A stretch of DNA of 64,000 bases from Siphonodentalium dalli. Lineage: Eukaryota; Mollusca; Scaphopoda; Gadilida; Siphonodentaliidae. A program made the translations under genes and the position numbers. Positions 47,601 to 59,822 of the stretch are shown one piece after another. Positions within the stretch are counted from its first letter, which is position 1. Every line of letters begins with the position of its first letter. The notes below the pieces were generated by a model. That model was given only the letters and a program-made list of their open reading frames with translations. It was not told the DNA's origin and ran no database searches. The stretch is from assembly GCA_032622095.1 (NCBI GenBank), contig CP136062.1, positions 37,386,918 to 37,450,917 on the forward strand. The letters run 5' to 3'.

Positions 47601-48768
47601 TCATTAGACCAGAGTCGACACATGCATAACACACAGGCATCATAGGCGTAATTCCTACCCTGGAACAGAGACATATATCATTAGACCAGAGTCAACACAT
47701 GCATAACACACAGGTAACATACATGTAGTAAGGCCTCGACCACAGGCATCATAGGCGTAATTCCTACCCTGGAACAGAGACATATATCATTAGACCAGAG
47801 TCGACACATGCATAACACACAGGTAACATACATGTAGTAAGGCCTCGACCACAGGCATCATAGGCGTAATTCCTACCCTGGAACAGAGACATACATCATT
47901 AGACCAGAGTCGACACATGCATAACACACAGGCATCATAGGCGTAATTCCTACCCTGGAACAGAGACATACATCATTAGACCAGAGTCGACACATGCATA
48001 ACACACAGGTAACACAGTAAGGCCTCGACCACAGGCATCATAGGCATAATTCCTACCCTGGAACAGAGACATACATCATTAGACCAGAGTCGACACATGC
48101 ATAACACACAGGCATCATAGGCGTAATTCCTACCCTGGAACAGAGACATATATCATTAGACCAGAGTCGACACATGCATAACACACAGGCATCATAGGCG
48201 TAATTCCTACCCTGGAACAGAGACATATATCATTAGACCAGAGTCAACACATGCATAACACACAGGTAACATACATGTAGTAAGGCCTCGACCACAGGCA
48301 TCATAGGCGTAATTCCTACCCTGGAACAGAGACATATATCATTAGACCAGAGTCGACACATGCATAACACACAGGTAACATACATGTAGTAAGGCCTCGA
48401 CCACAGGCATCATAGGCGTAATTCCTACCCTGGAACAGAGACATACATCATTAGACCAGAGTCGACACATGCATAACACACAGGAATCATAGGCGTAATT
48501 CCTACCCTGGAACAGAGACATACATCATTAGACCAGAGTCGACACATGCATAACACACAGGTAACACAGTAAGGCCTCGACCACAGGCATCATAGGCGTA
48601 ATTCCTACCCTGGAACAGAGACATACATCATTAGACCAGAGTCGACACATGCATAACACACAGGCATCATAGGCGTAATTCCTACCCTGGAACAGAGACA
48701 TACATCATTAGACCAGAGTCGACACATGCATAACACACAGGTAACATACATGTAGTTAGGCCTTGACA
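38586..48768 (-). repeat. 103-bp tandem array made from the exon 4 splice-acceptor junction
   Basis: Roughly 105 units over 10.2 kb. On the minus strand each unit has ~54 bases of intron-like sequence ending GTCTCTGTTCCAG, then GGTAGGAATTACGCC through CTTACTGTGTTAC, the first 49 bases of exon 4. Variants are a 77-bp unit lacking 26 bp between two ACAGG motifs (common), units with an extra TACATG (109 bp) and a few GTAACATAGGCG deletions. Most units are identical or differ at one or two sites. The array is continuous with the real exon and fills half of intron 3. Confidence 0.95.
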
Positions 48769-48769
48769 T

Positions 48770-49094
48770 ATGGAGGAACAGACCAAAAACATAATATGTC
48801 CTGTTTTAACTAGAGGTGTGACTGTCCCAATGGGACTAAGGATACCCTAACAATAACTCCGCCAAAATAAGTCTGACCAATATTAAAATCGCAGGTGCAC
48901 AGGTTCCCATGGTGATTGATGTCTGTGCCAAGTGCAGGTGCACAGGTTCCCATAAAGGCCTATATTTCTCATACATGTACATTGCAGGCACCAAGACTAT
49001 GAAATATTTGATTCAATAGTCGATTTAATCTTGAATTTCTGAATGGTATTCAATTAGAGATTTGATTTGAGTGAAAAAGTGGTATTCGCAGTGC
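48770..49094. repeat. Dispersed-repeat fragments beyond the 103-bp array
   Basis: The blocks AAATCGCAGGTGCACAGGTT and CAGGTTCCCAT, also found at 11230-11480, lie here. No gene is seen. Confidence 0.5.
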
Positions 49095-49240
49095 CCTAAG
49101 TCGATACCAGTATAACATGCAGAAAGCACAGAAAGGCCTCTACAACAGGCATCATTTGCTTAAGTCCTGCCCTGGAACAGAGTCGATATCAGCATAATTT
49201 GCAGGTACCATAGTGAGGCCCCACCCACAGGACATATATT
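49095..49240 (-). repeat. Two decayed units of the exon 4 junction family
   Basis: Plus-strand blocks AAGGCCTCTACAACAGGCAT, CCTGCCCTGGAACAGAG and then GTACCATAGTGAGGCCCC match successive parts of the 103-bp unit, with many substitutions. One copy still has a CTCTGTTCCAG acceptor-like end. They lie ~330 bp outside the homogeneous array. Confidence 0.75.
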
Positions 49241-50230
49241 TAGGCATAATTGAACAGCACACAGCGTAATCGATCCAAGGATTTGTTGTGATGTTAACGA
49301 GGGTTCGCGCATTTTTGGTACATTTTTTTATTTATTAAAATGTGGTAACTCATACAAAGAGGTTCACTGCTTGATAATAAACATGTAAATGCTAACATTT
49401 TGTCATTTGCCCAGTGGGGAGACCATTATCACACATGTATAGGCAGTCAAATGTGTGTATATGGTGCTGCGTATATATATATATCCTGTTTGCTATTCAT
49501 GCAGGTACTGTCAACGAAAAAAATCAGTGCACTCAATAAAACCCTCGGTAACTCCAACTAAATTGTCAAAGTTTTGCATTGTCTTAAGAGATGCGTGTAT
49601 AGGCGGATATCTTGCCAACTTGCGCTGATTTTCAGCTCATAACTTATTGGAATATCAGATATAATTAAGGAGAAGTGAGGCGGAGGTGTTGTGATTGTTA
49701 ATGAGGATTTGCTATGCAGACATTAAAACAAATATACTGTGATGCACGGCACTGTGACCCTTGGCATCTCATGAAGTGCACTGGAGCTGCCTGCGAGTTT
49801 TTAACCAAAACATCACCAATGATTGGCGATGTGGAATAGTACTGTATACACATATTGACTGCATGGGGGTGAAATAGCGAGAATGGTTATATAAACTGAG
49901 TTCACACAGGGTTATATTATGACCTTCTGTGAACTCAATGTATATAACTCAGATAATCAGATTGTCCTTTGATTGGATGAAGCACCATCACATGCCAGAG
50001 AGTAGATTTGACCACTACCCGTCGAGCACACAATCGCCAGGCTATAGTCTTTAAACTGTTACCCAATTGCCAATGTCATAATCTGGCACGATCGAGGCAA
50101 GAAATTGGCGCAATGCCAGAATTGTGACAGAATTGTTCCAATTTTGGCATGATTAGACCTGCATGCTGTTAAAAAGACACCATCTCGTGTAAATAATAAA
50201 AAGACACCATCTCGTGTAAATAACTTTTGC
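49241..50230. other. Intron 3 sequence, no gene
   Basis: Non-coding. A 27-bp direct repeat AAAAAGACACCATCTCGTGT occurs twice at 50171-50225. A TATATA microsatellite lies near 49473. Nothing else is recognised. Confidence 0.4.
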
Positions 50231-50234
50231 TATT

Positions 50235-50640
50235 CTACCTGTGGAGGTGGTAGCCCAGTGGGTGTTACTGTACCGACGTGAGTTCGCGCCCGGCCGGTGG
50301 ACTCTCGTCTCCACAACAGTGGCTTGACCAGATTAAGCGGTGTGTGCGCTATATATAGCCACACGCTGTTTCAAATCTCGCGCCAGGTTGTGACCCTTGG
50401 GCAAGATCACTTGTACTGTGCTCGCTTCGTCGTACCTAGACGAGAAATAGGGACCTGGTTGTTCGGTAAGTGTAAGTCAAGAGCAATCTTGTGAAGCGCC
50501 AATATGGCTGCATGCGTTTAAGGATTACTCAACATGGCATTTACTCAACAGCTGGGGTAATAATGTGAAGCTATAAGCTACATCATTATCATTATTTATC
50601 ATTATTATTATCATTATCATTATTATTACCTCAAGGCATG
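50235..50640 (+). mobile_element. tRNA-headed SINE
   Basis: The head GGTGGTAGCCCAGTGGGT resembles an A box, and GAGTTCGCGCCC, ~45 bp on, a weak B box. The middle carries TTGTGACCCTTGGGCAAG, like the conserved central domains of animal SINEs. The tail ends in a run of ATTATTATC repeats. It is non-coding. The exact family is not assigned. Confidence 0.6.
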
Positions 50641-50652
50641 AACTATATAGAG

Positions 50653-50802
50653 GATCTACAACGAGTCCCCAGTTTATAGCGGAATTTACAAAACGAGTCC
50701 AGTAAATTAGGTCTGGACCAAGCCTTTGGCGAGGTTCTGACCTAATTTACTGGACGAGTTTTGTAAATTCCGATATAAACTGGGGATTCATTGTAGATTC
50801 TA
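50653..50802. repeat. Long palindrome
   Basis: Arms of ~65 bp (GAGTCCCCAGTTTATA, GGAATTTACAAAACGAGT, CCAGTAAATTAGGT) return as the complement around a ~20-bp centre. It is probably a foldback MITE with unidentified ends. Confidence 0.65.
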
Positions 50803-51204
50803 TTTATTACATGATCCAAAACCTCGACAAAGCATACTTAAATAAACAAATGGGACGATAAACTAAAATCGGCTTCTATAATGCATGAGATGACGTTTTA
50901 CATAACCATGCGTTGTTTGTCCATGTAAAGAAATAGTCCTAGATAAACAAGGACACTGTCGTATTTAATGGCGTCTATTTAATGACATAACTCTTCAAAC
51001 TCTTCATTCATTATAGTTTGTTGGAAAAAATATTGGAAGCCACAGTATTTTTTAAATGTAGCATACAAAAAGAAAACAGACGACAAACCAGAAGTCAAAG
51101 GTCACCTGGCACTATTTCCTGTTATTAAACGAATGTTTAATATCACAATTTATAGAATGGGTTTATTGAATGGAACAAGGGCAGGATCATGGAATAAATA
51201 ATAA

Positions 51205-54200
51205 TGAAAGTGTCAATGACACTGTAGCTCAACTTGGAAAGGGAATAATTTAATATATTACAGTCAATGGAGCGATTAGGAATGTGGAAAGTTGAATGTC
51301 TAATACTAGTTTATAGACATGAAGAGAAAAGTAAAATCCAAGATGGCTGCTGGCGGCCATGTTTTCGGCCGAATGACCCCAAAATGAGTCGTTCCCATCT
51401 ACATGTCATCGTTAACATCAATGACAAATTTTATGACGATCAGACTAAAGGTACGACCTGTAGCCCATGCTATAGAATTTAGTCATACAAAGAGTAAAAT
51501 CCAAGATGGCTGCTGGCGGCCATGTTTTTTGGCCGATTGACCCCAAAATGACTTGTTCCAATCTACATGTCATTGTTAACATCCATGACAAATTTGATGA
51601 TGATCAGACTAAAGGTACGACCTGTAGCCCGTGCTAAAGAATTTAGTCATACAAAGAGTAAAATCCAAGATGGCTGCTGGCGGCCACGTTTTTTCCGCCA
51701 AATGACCCCAAAATTACTCGTTCCCATCTACATATCAACATTAACATCCAGGACAAATTTCATGATGATCAGACGAATAGTACGACCTGTGGCCCGTGCT
51801 AATGGATTAAATTTTGAAATCCAAGATGGCCGCTGGCGGCCATGTTTTTTGTCCGAATGACCCCAAAATGACTCGTTCCCATTTACATTCCAATTTCAAC
51901 AGCCATGAAAAATTTATGATGATCAGACTGAAGGTACGACCTGTAGCCCGTGCTAAAGGATTTAGTCATACAAAGAGTAAAATCCAAGATGGCTGCTGGC
52001 GGCCATCTTTTTTAGCCGAATGACCCCAAAATGACTCGTTCCCATCTACATGTCATTATTAACATTCATGAAAAATTTTATGCTGATCAGACTAAAGATA
52101 CAACCTGTAGCCCGTGCTAAAGGATTTAGTCATACAAAGAGTAAAATCCAAGATGGCTGCTGGCGACCATGTTTTTTGGCCGATTGACCCCAAAATTACC
52201 CGTTCCCATCTACATGTCATTGTTAACATCCATGACAAATTTTATGATGATCAGACTAAAGGTACGACCTGCAGCCCGTGATAAAGAATTTAGTCATACA
52301 AAGAGTAAAATCTAAGATGGCTGCTGGTGGCCATGTTTTTTGGCCGAATGACCCCAAAATTACTCGTTCCCATCTACATGTAAATATTATCATCCATGAC
52401 AAATTTCATGATGATCAGACAATCAGTACGACCTGTGGCCCGTGCTAATGGATTAAATTTTGAAATCCAAGATGGCCGCTGGCGGCCATGTTTTTTGTCC
52501 GAATGACCCCAAAATGACTCGTTCCCATCTACATTCCAATATCAACAGCCATGACAAATTTTATAATGATCAGACTAAAGGTACGACCTGTAGCCCGTGC
52601 TAAAGGATTTAGTCATACAAAGAGTAAAATCCAAGATGGCTGCTGACGGCCATGTTTTTTGGCCGAATGACCCCAAAATGACTCGTTCCCATCTACATGT
52701 CATTATTAACATTCTTGACAAATTTTATGATGATCAGACTAAAAGTAGGACCTGTAGCCCGTGCTAAAGGATTTAGTCATGCAAAGAGTAAAATCCAAGA
52801 CGGCTGCTGGCGGCCATGTTTTTTGGCCGATTGACCCCAAAATGACTCGTTCCAATCTACATGTCATTGTTAACATCCATGACAAATTTGATGATGATCA
52901 GACTAAAGGTACCACCTGTAGCCCGTGCTAAAGAATGTAGTCATACAAAGAGTAAAATCCAAGATGGCTGCTGGCGGCCATATTTTTCGGCCGAATGACC
53001 CCAAAATTACTCGTTCCCATCTACATGTCAATATTAACATCCATGACAAATTTCATGACGATCAGACGAACAGTGCGACCTGTGGCCCGTGCTAATGGAT
53101 TGAATTTTGAAAACAAAGATGGCCACTGGCGGCCATGTTTTTTGTCCGAATGACCCCAAAATGACTCGTTCCCATCTACATTCCAATTTCAACAACCATG
53201 ATAAATTTCATGATTATCAGACTAAAGGTACGACCTGTAGCCCGTGCTAAAGGATTTAGTCATACAAAGAGTAAAATCCAAGATGGCTGCTGGCGGCCAT
53301 CTTTTTTGGCCGAATGACCCCAAAATGACTCGTTCCCATCTACATGTCATTATTAACATTTATGAAAAATATTATGATGATCAGACTAAAGATACAACCT
53401 GTAGCCCGTGCTAAAGGATTTAGTCATACAAAGAGTAAAATCCAAGATGGCTGCTGGCGACCATGTTTTTTGGCCGATTGACCCCAAAATTACTCGTTCC
53501 CATCTACATGTCATTGTTAACATCCATGACAAATTTTATGATGATCAGACTAAAGGTACGACCTGCAGCCCGTGATAAAGAATTTAGTCATACAAAGAGT
53601 AAAATCTAAGATGGCTGCTGGTGGCCATGTTTTTTAGCCGAATGACCCCAAAATTACTCGTTCCCATCTACATGTAAATATTATCATCCATGACAAATTT
53701 CATGATGATCAGACAATCAGTACGACCTGTGGCCCGTGCTAATGGATTAAATTTTGAAATCCAAGATGGCCGCTGGCGGCCATGTTTTTTGTCCGAATGA
53801 CCCAAAAATGACTCGTTCCCATCTACATGTCATTGTTAACATCCATGACAAATTTTATGACGATCTCACTAAAGGTACGACCTGTAGCCCGTGCTAAAGG
53901 ATTTAGTCATACAAAGAGTAAAATCCAAGATGGCTGCTGGCGGCCATCTTTTTTGGCCGAATGACCCCAAAATGACTCGTTCCCATCTACATGTCATTAT
54001 TAACATTTATGAAAAATATTATGATGATCAGACTAAAGATACAACCTGTAGCCCGTGCTAAAGGATTTAGTCATACAAAGAGTAAAATCCAAGATGGCTG
54101 CTGGCGACCATGTTTTTTGGCCGATTGACCCCAAAATTACTCGTTCCCATCTACATGTCATTGTTAACATCCATGACAAATTTTATGATGATCAGACTAA

Positions 54201-57200
54201 AGGTACGACCTGCAGCCCGTGATAAAGAATTTAGTCATACAAAGAGTAAAATCTAAGATGGCTGCTGGTGGCCATGTTTTTTGGCCGAATGACCCCAAAA
54301 TTACTCGTTCCCATCTACATGTAAATATTATCATCCATGACAAATTTCATGATGATCAGACAATCAGTACGACCTGTGGCCCGTGCTAATGGATTAAATT
54401 TTGAAATCCAAGATGGCCGCTGGCGGCCATGTTTTTTGTCCGAATGACCCCAAAATGACTCGTTCCCATCTACATTCCAATATCAACAGCCATGACAAAT
54501 TTTATAATGATCAGACTAAAGGTACGACCTGTAGCCCGTGCTAAAGGATTTAGTCATACAAAGAGTAAAATCCAAGATGGCTGCTGACGGCCATGTTTTT
54601 TGGCCGAATGACCCCAAAATGACTCGTTCCCATCTACATGTCATTATTAACATTCTTGACAAATTTTATGATGATCAGACTAAAAGTAGGACCTGTAGCC
54701 CGTGCTAAAGGATTTAGTCATGCAAAGAGTAAAATCCAAGACGGCTGCTGGCGGCCATGTTTTTTGGCCGATTGACCCCAAAATGACTCGTTCCAATCTA
54801 CATGTCATTGTTAACATCCATGACAAATTTGATGATGATCAGACTAAAGGTACCACCTGTAGCCCGTGCTAAAGAATGTAGTCATACAAAGAGTAAAATC
54901 CAAGATGGCTGCTGGCGGCCATATTTTTCGGCCGAATGACCCCAAAATTACTCGTTCCCATCTACATGTCAATATTAACATCCATGACAAATTTCATGAC
55001 GATCAGACGAACAGTGCGACCTGTGGCCCGTGCTAATGGATTGAATTTTGAAAACAAAGATGGCCACTGGCGGCCATGTTTTTTGTCCGAATGACCCCAA
55101 AATGACTCGTTCCCATCTACATTCCAATTTCAACAACCATGATAAATTTCATGATTATCAGACTAAAGGTACGACCTGTAGCCCGTGCTAAAGGATTTAG
55201 TCATACAAAGAGTAAAATCCAAGATGGCTGCTGGCGGCCATCTTTTTTGGCCGAATGACCCCAAAATGACTCGTTCCATCTACATGTCATTATTAACATT
55301 TATGAAAAATATTATGATGATCAGACTAAAGATACAACCTGTAGCCCGTGCTAAAGGATTTAGTCATACAAAGAGTAAAATCCAAGATGGCTGCTGGCGA
55401 CCATGTTTTTTGGCCGATTGACCCCAAAATTACTCGTTCCCATCTACATGTCATTGTTAACATCCATGACAAATTTTATGATGATCAGACTAAAGGTACG
55501 ACCTGCAGCCCGTGATAAAGAATTTAGTCATACAAAGAGTAAAATCTAAGATGGCTGCTGGTGGCCATGTTTTTTAGCCGAATGACCCCAAAATTACTCG
55601 TTCCCATCTACATGTAAATATTATCATCCATGACAAATTTCATGATGATCAGACAATCAGTACGACCTGTGGCCCGTGCTAATGGATTAAATTTTGAAAT
55701 CCAAGATGGCCGCTGGCGGCCATGTTTTTTGTCCGAATGACCCAAAAATGACTCGTTCCCATCTACATGTCATTGTTAACATCCATGACAAATTTTATGA
55801 CGATCTCACTAAAGGTACGACCTGTAGCCCGTGCTAAAGGATTTAGTCATACAAAGAGTAAAATCCAAGATGGCTGCTGGCGGCCATCTTTTTTGGCCGA
55901 ATGACCCCAAAATGACTCGTTCCCATCTACATGTCATTATTAACATTTATGAAAAATATTATGATGATCAGACTAAAGATACAACCTGTAGCCCGTGCTA
56001 AAGGATTTAGTCATACAAAGAGTAAAATCCAAGATGGCTGCTGGCGACCATGTTTTTTGGCCGATTGACCCCAAAATTACTCGTTCCCATCTACATGTCA
56101 TTGTTAACATCCATGACAAATTTTATGATGATCAGACTAAAGGTACGACCTGCAGCCCGTGATAAAGAATTTAGTCATACAAAGAGTAAAATCTAAGATG
56201 GCTGCTGGTGGCCATGTTTTTTAGCCGAATGACCCCAAAATTACTCGTTCCCATCTACATGTAAATATTATCATCCATGACAAATTTCATGATGATCAGA
56301 CAATCAGTACGACCTGTGGCCCGTGCTAATGGATTAAATTTTGAAATCCAAGATGGCCGCTGGCGGCCATGTTTTTTGTCTGAATGACCCCAAAATGACT
56401 CGTTCCCATCTACATTCCAATATCAACAGCCATGACAAATTTTATAATGATCAGACTAAAGGTACGACCTGTAGCCCGTGCTAAAGGATTTAGTCATACA
56501 AAGAGTAAAATCCAAGATGGCTGCTGACGGCCATGTTTTTTGGCCGAATGACCCCAAAATGACTCGTTCCCATCTACATGTCATTGTTAACATCCATGAC
56601 AAATTTTATGATGATCAGACTAAAGGTACGACCTGCAGCCCGTGATAAAGAATTTAGTCATACAAAGAGTAAAATCTAAGATGGCTGCTGGTGGCCATGT
56701 TTTTTAGCCGAATGACCCCAAAATTACTCGTTCCCATCTACATGTAAATATTATCATCCATGACAAATTTCATGATGATCAGACAATCAGTACGACCTGT
56801 GGCCCGTGCTAATGGATTAAATTTTGAAATCCAAGATGGCCGCTGGCGGCCATGTTTTTTGTCCGAATGACCCCAAAATGACTCGTTCCCATCTACATTC
56901 CAATATCAACAGCCATGACAAATTTTATAATGATCAGACTAAAGGTACGACCTGTAGCCCGTGCTAAAGGATTTAGTCATACAAAGAGTAAAATCCAAGA
57001 TGGCTGCTGACAGCCATGTTTTTTGGCCGAATGACCCCAAAATGACTCGTTCCCATCTACATGTCATTATTAACATTCTTGACAAATTTTATGATGATCA
57101 GACTAAAAGTAGGACCTGTAGCCCGTGCTAAAGGATTTAGTCATGCAAAGAGTAAAATCCAAGACGGCTGCTGGCGGCCATGTTTTTTGGCCGATTGACC

Positions 57201-58200
57201 CCAAAATGACTCGTTCCAATCTACATGTCATTGTTAACATCCGTGACAAATTTGATGATGATCAGACTAAAGGTACGACCTGTAGCCCGTGCTAAAGAAT
57301 TTAGTCATACAAAGAGTAAAATCCAAGATGGCTGCTGGCGGACATGTTTTTGGGCCGAATGACCCCAAAATTACTCGTTCCCATCTACATGTCAATATTA
57401 ACATCCATGACAAATTTCATGACGATCAGACGAACAGTGCGACCTGTGGCCCGTGCTAATGGATTGAATTTTGAAAACAAAGATGGCCACTGGCGGCCAT
57501 GTTTTTTGTCCGAATGACCCCAAAATGACTCGTTCCCATCTACATTCCAATTTCAACAGCCATGATAAATTTCATGATTATCAGACTAAAGGTACGACCT
57601 GTAGCCCGTGCTAAAGGATTTAGTCATACAAAGAGTAAAATCCAAGATGGCTGCTGGCGGCCATGTTTTTTGGCCGATTGACCCCAAAATGACTCGTTCC
57701 CATCTACATGTCATTGTTAACATCCATGACAAATTTTATGACGATCTGACTAAAGGTACGACCTGTAGCCCGTGCTAAAGGATTTAGTCATGCAAAGAGT
57801 AAAATCGAAGATGGCTGCTGGCGGCCATGTTTTTCGGCCGAATGACCCCAAAATTACTCGTTCCCATCTACATGTCAATATTAACATCCATGACAAATTT
57901 CATGACGATCAGACGAACAGTAAGGCCTGTAGCCCGTGCTAATGGATTGAACTTTGAAATCTAAGATGGCCGCTGGCGGCCATGTTTTTTTTCCGTATGA
58001 CCCCAAAATGAATCATTCCGGTACAAATGTTGATGTCAACAGCTATGACAAATTTCATAATGATCCGATCAAAGGTACGACCTGTAGCCTCTATTGTTGA
58101 CGCGTTACGTACACACGCACACACGCACACACGGACGACAAAGCCATGGCAATAGCTCAAACTTTACAAAGTAAAGTTGAGCTAATAATAATGGTGCTTA
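51205..58200. mobile_element. Pearl/Helitron-like element with a tandem-repeat core
   Basis: The left flank (51205-51300) matches a separate fragment at 10580-10695. The core is the ~164-bp array. After it comes an ACACACGCACACACGGACGA microsatellite-like stretch, then TAGCTCAA(A)CTTTAC and GTAAAGTTGAGCTA, a hairpin of ~14 bp followed by CTAA-T. A hairpin before a CTRR-T end is a Helitron hallmark. A tandem core of ~160 bp with an AC-rich tract is the layout described for 'pearl' elements of bivalves. Class assignment is inference. Confidence 0.55.
51315..58110. repeat. Array of ~164-bp units with ~1.94-kb higher-order repeats
   Basis: About 42 monomers, each with AAATCCAAGATGGC, GCTGGCGGCCATG, CGAATGACCCCAAAATGACT, CCCATCTACATGTCA, GATGATCAGACTAAAGGTAC and TAGCCCGTGCTAA. 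Units differ by 5-15 percent. The rare GCTGACGGCCATG variant occurs at ~52640, ~54583 and ~56522, 1.94 kb apart, and the CATCTTTTTTGGCC variant recurs with the same spacing. A multi-unit block was therefore duplicated recently. Short ORFs across units are not genes. Confidence 0.85.
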
Positions 58201-58262
58201 TATAGTGCATGTCCCTGTGAGGGCTCTAAGCGCTTCACATTATTATCCCAGCTCTTGAATAA
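58183..58262. mobile_element. SINE-like 3' tail fragment
   Basis: AATGGTGCTTATATAGTGCA and CTAAGCGCTTCACATTATTA resemble the 3' tails of tRNA-derived SINEs common in marine invertebrates. Only the tail is present. Confidence 0.45.
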
Positions 58263-58370
58263 TGCCAAGTCTTCTGCATGCTGACATCACCTCTAAATGT
58301 AATATAGACCTTCCAATGTATACTTTTATATCCGAGTGGGAGAATCCATTTAGTAGTTAACTATACTTAC

Positions 58371-58421
58371 GCAATGTAGGATGAGCACATAGTCATTAAG
58401 TAACACTTCCGGATTTATCAC
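58371..58421 (-). CDS. FCSK: L-fucokinase, coding exon 3
   Basis: 51 bp, 17 codons, phase 0 at both ends, residues about 77-93. The acceptor is TTCTCTTCTAG|GTG and the donor TGC|GTAAGT. VINPEVLLNDYVLILHC corresponds to the vertebrate VVTSDVLHSAWILILHM segment (remembered). It is short, so the evidence is its sequence, both strong splice sites and exact phase joining with exons 2 and 4. A 19.7-kb intron separates it from exon 4. Confidence 0.88.
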
Positions 58422-58464
58422 CTAGAAGAGAACAATACAAAATGATGAAAAAACAAAAAGAATA

Positions 58465-58620
58465 AAAGGTCGTTGACCAAAATGTCCCCCGACGAAGGTG
58501 GCTGGTTTGAAGGATTTATGGGTTTCAGATCCTTATACTACAAACTATAGGAGGAATTGATCACACCAATATGATGCAAAGTGTATATTCACTAAAGATG
58601 TCTTGTGTGGCACATCTTCA
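58465..58620. repeat. Dispersed repeat with partners at 11018 and 59688
   Basis: AAAGGTCGTTGACCAAAATG, GAAGGATTTATGGGTTTCAG and ATACTACAAACTAT occur here and at 59688-59800 almost unchanged, and at 11018-11110 with more differences. Non-coding. Confidence 0.7.
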
Positions 58621-58889
58621 ATGTGTTGAGAAAGGTCAATAACTCTAAAATAAAAAAATAAAACATTTCTATGTCGAAACATGGCAATAACTCAGCCAAA
58701 ACAGAATACAGACTCAGACAAAGTTCCGGATGGATGGACGTCATTACTATAGTCCTCTGACGGAATATCAGGGGACAATAACTGCCCATGCATTGAGGTA
58801 ATGTATATTTATCTAGAGTTGACACAAAGCTCATGCCACAATACAATACTCTAATTAGGTAAGCTGTTTATAAGTTTTTGTTTATAGCT

Positions 58890-59272
58890 TTAAAGACATA
58901 TTATGTACTTGTTCGGGTGCGTAAACATGATCAATTAGTATCCAGGTGCTATGTCAACTGGATGAATGTAGCATTCTACTAACATCGCCGAAAATCTGAA
59001 GCAAATCAACCGTACCACTTCATAGAAAACATCGTCTGAACTACGCTCAAATGTAAATATTTACTACTCGATTCGGGACGCATATATCGGCGATAAACTA
59101 ACGAAAATGATTTCACCATCGAGAGTCACTGCATTGAATTACTGTTTAAGAATGGTGGTGTGTGTTGGGTAATTTGGATATAATATTTGTAAACATTACT
59201 ACTTTGAAAAAGATTATTCTCCATTTATATTTTATCACCCTACCGGAGTGTTTCACATCACTTTAACCTTAG
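58890..59272. repeat. Dispersed repeat, copy 2
   Basis: Partner of 1690-2045. From 59273 to 59687 the intron is AT-rich with no recognised feature. Confidence 0.7.
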
Positions 59273-59822
59273 GCTTGAATACATACCGGTAAAGCCATCA
59301 CCATTTTTGTCTCTACATGCTCAGCTCTTTGAATCATAAAATAACCCCAATGCATTCCGCTTTTCCAACCTCAACAAAATATTGTTATAATATAGGGCCG
59401 TAATATACATCAAAATTCAAACATACTTTTTCTCACAATTCGCAAAATTACAATTTGTTGAACTCCAAGCAAATATCACAGTTGACGTTTCTGTATTTTA
59501 CGCATATAAGACACACGTCAATGGTACTACAAACATTACGCTAGGTGGCATGCATATCATTCAGATTTCCCGAGATATAGTTGATGTCATAGGTACCGTA
59601 CTCTTTCTCCGTGATATGTTGTATCTAATAAGTAAAATTCTCGAGCCTTCTGTTCTCGTCGTATCGTATCATGAAAAAACAAAAAGAATAAAAGGTCGTT
59701 GACCAAAATGTCCCCCGACGAATGTGGCTGGTTTGAAGGATTTATGGGTTTCAGATCCTTATACTACAAACTATTGGAGGAATTGATCACACCAATATGA
59801 TGCAATATAGACTTGCTGATAA

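Noticed and set aside
21668-48768. CRISPR-like appearance of regular repeats
   Set aside because: No unique spacers: whole units repeat end to end. The surroundings are eukaryotic.
38586-48768. Centromeric or telomeric satellite
   Set aside because: The array lies inside an intron, is continuous with a coding exon and carries that exon's sequence in every unit.
50247-50320. tRNA gene
   Set aside because: The A and B boxes are degenerate, no cloverleaf can be drawn, and a SINE central domain and tail follow.
51267-58160. Small ORFs across the ~164-bp array and at 62882-63803
   Set aside because: They follow repeat periodicity, occur in several frames and have no domain similarity.
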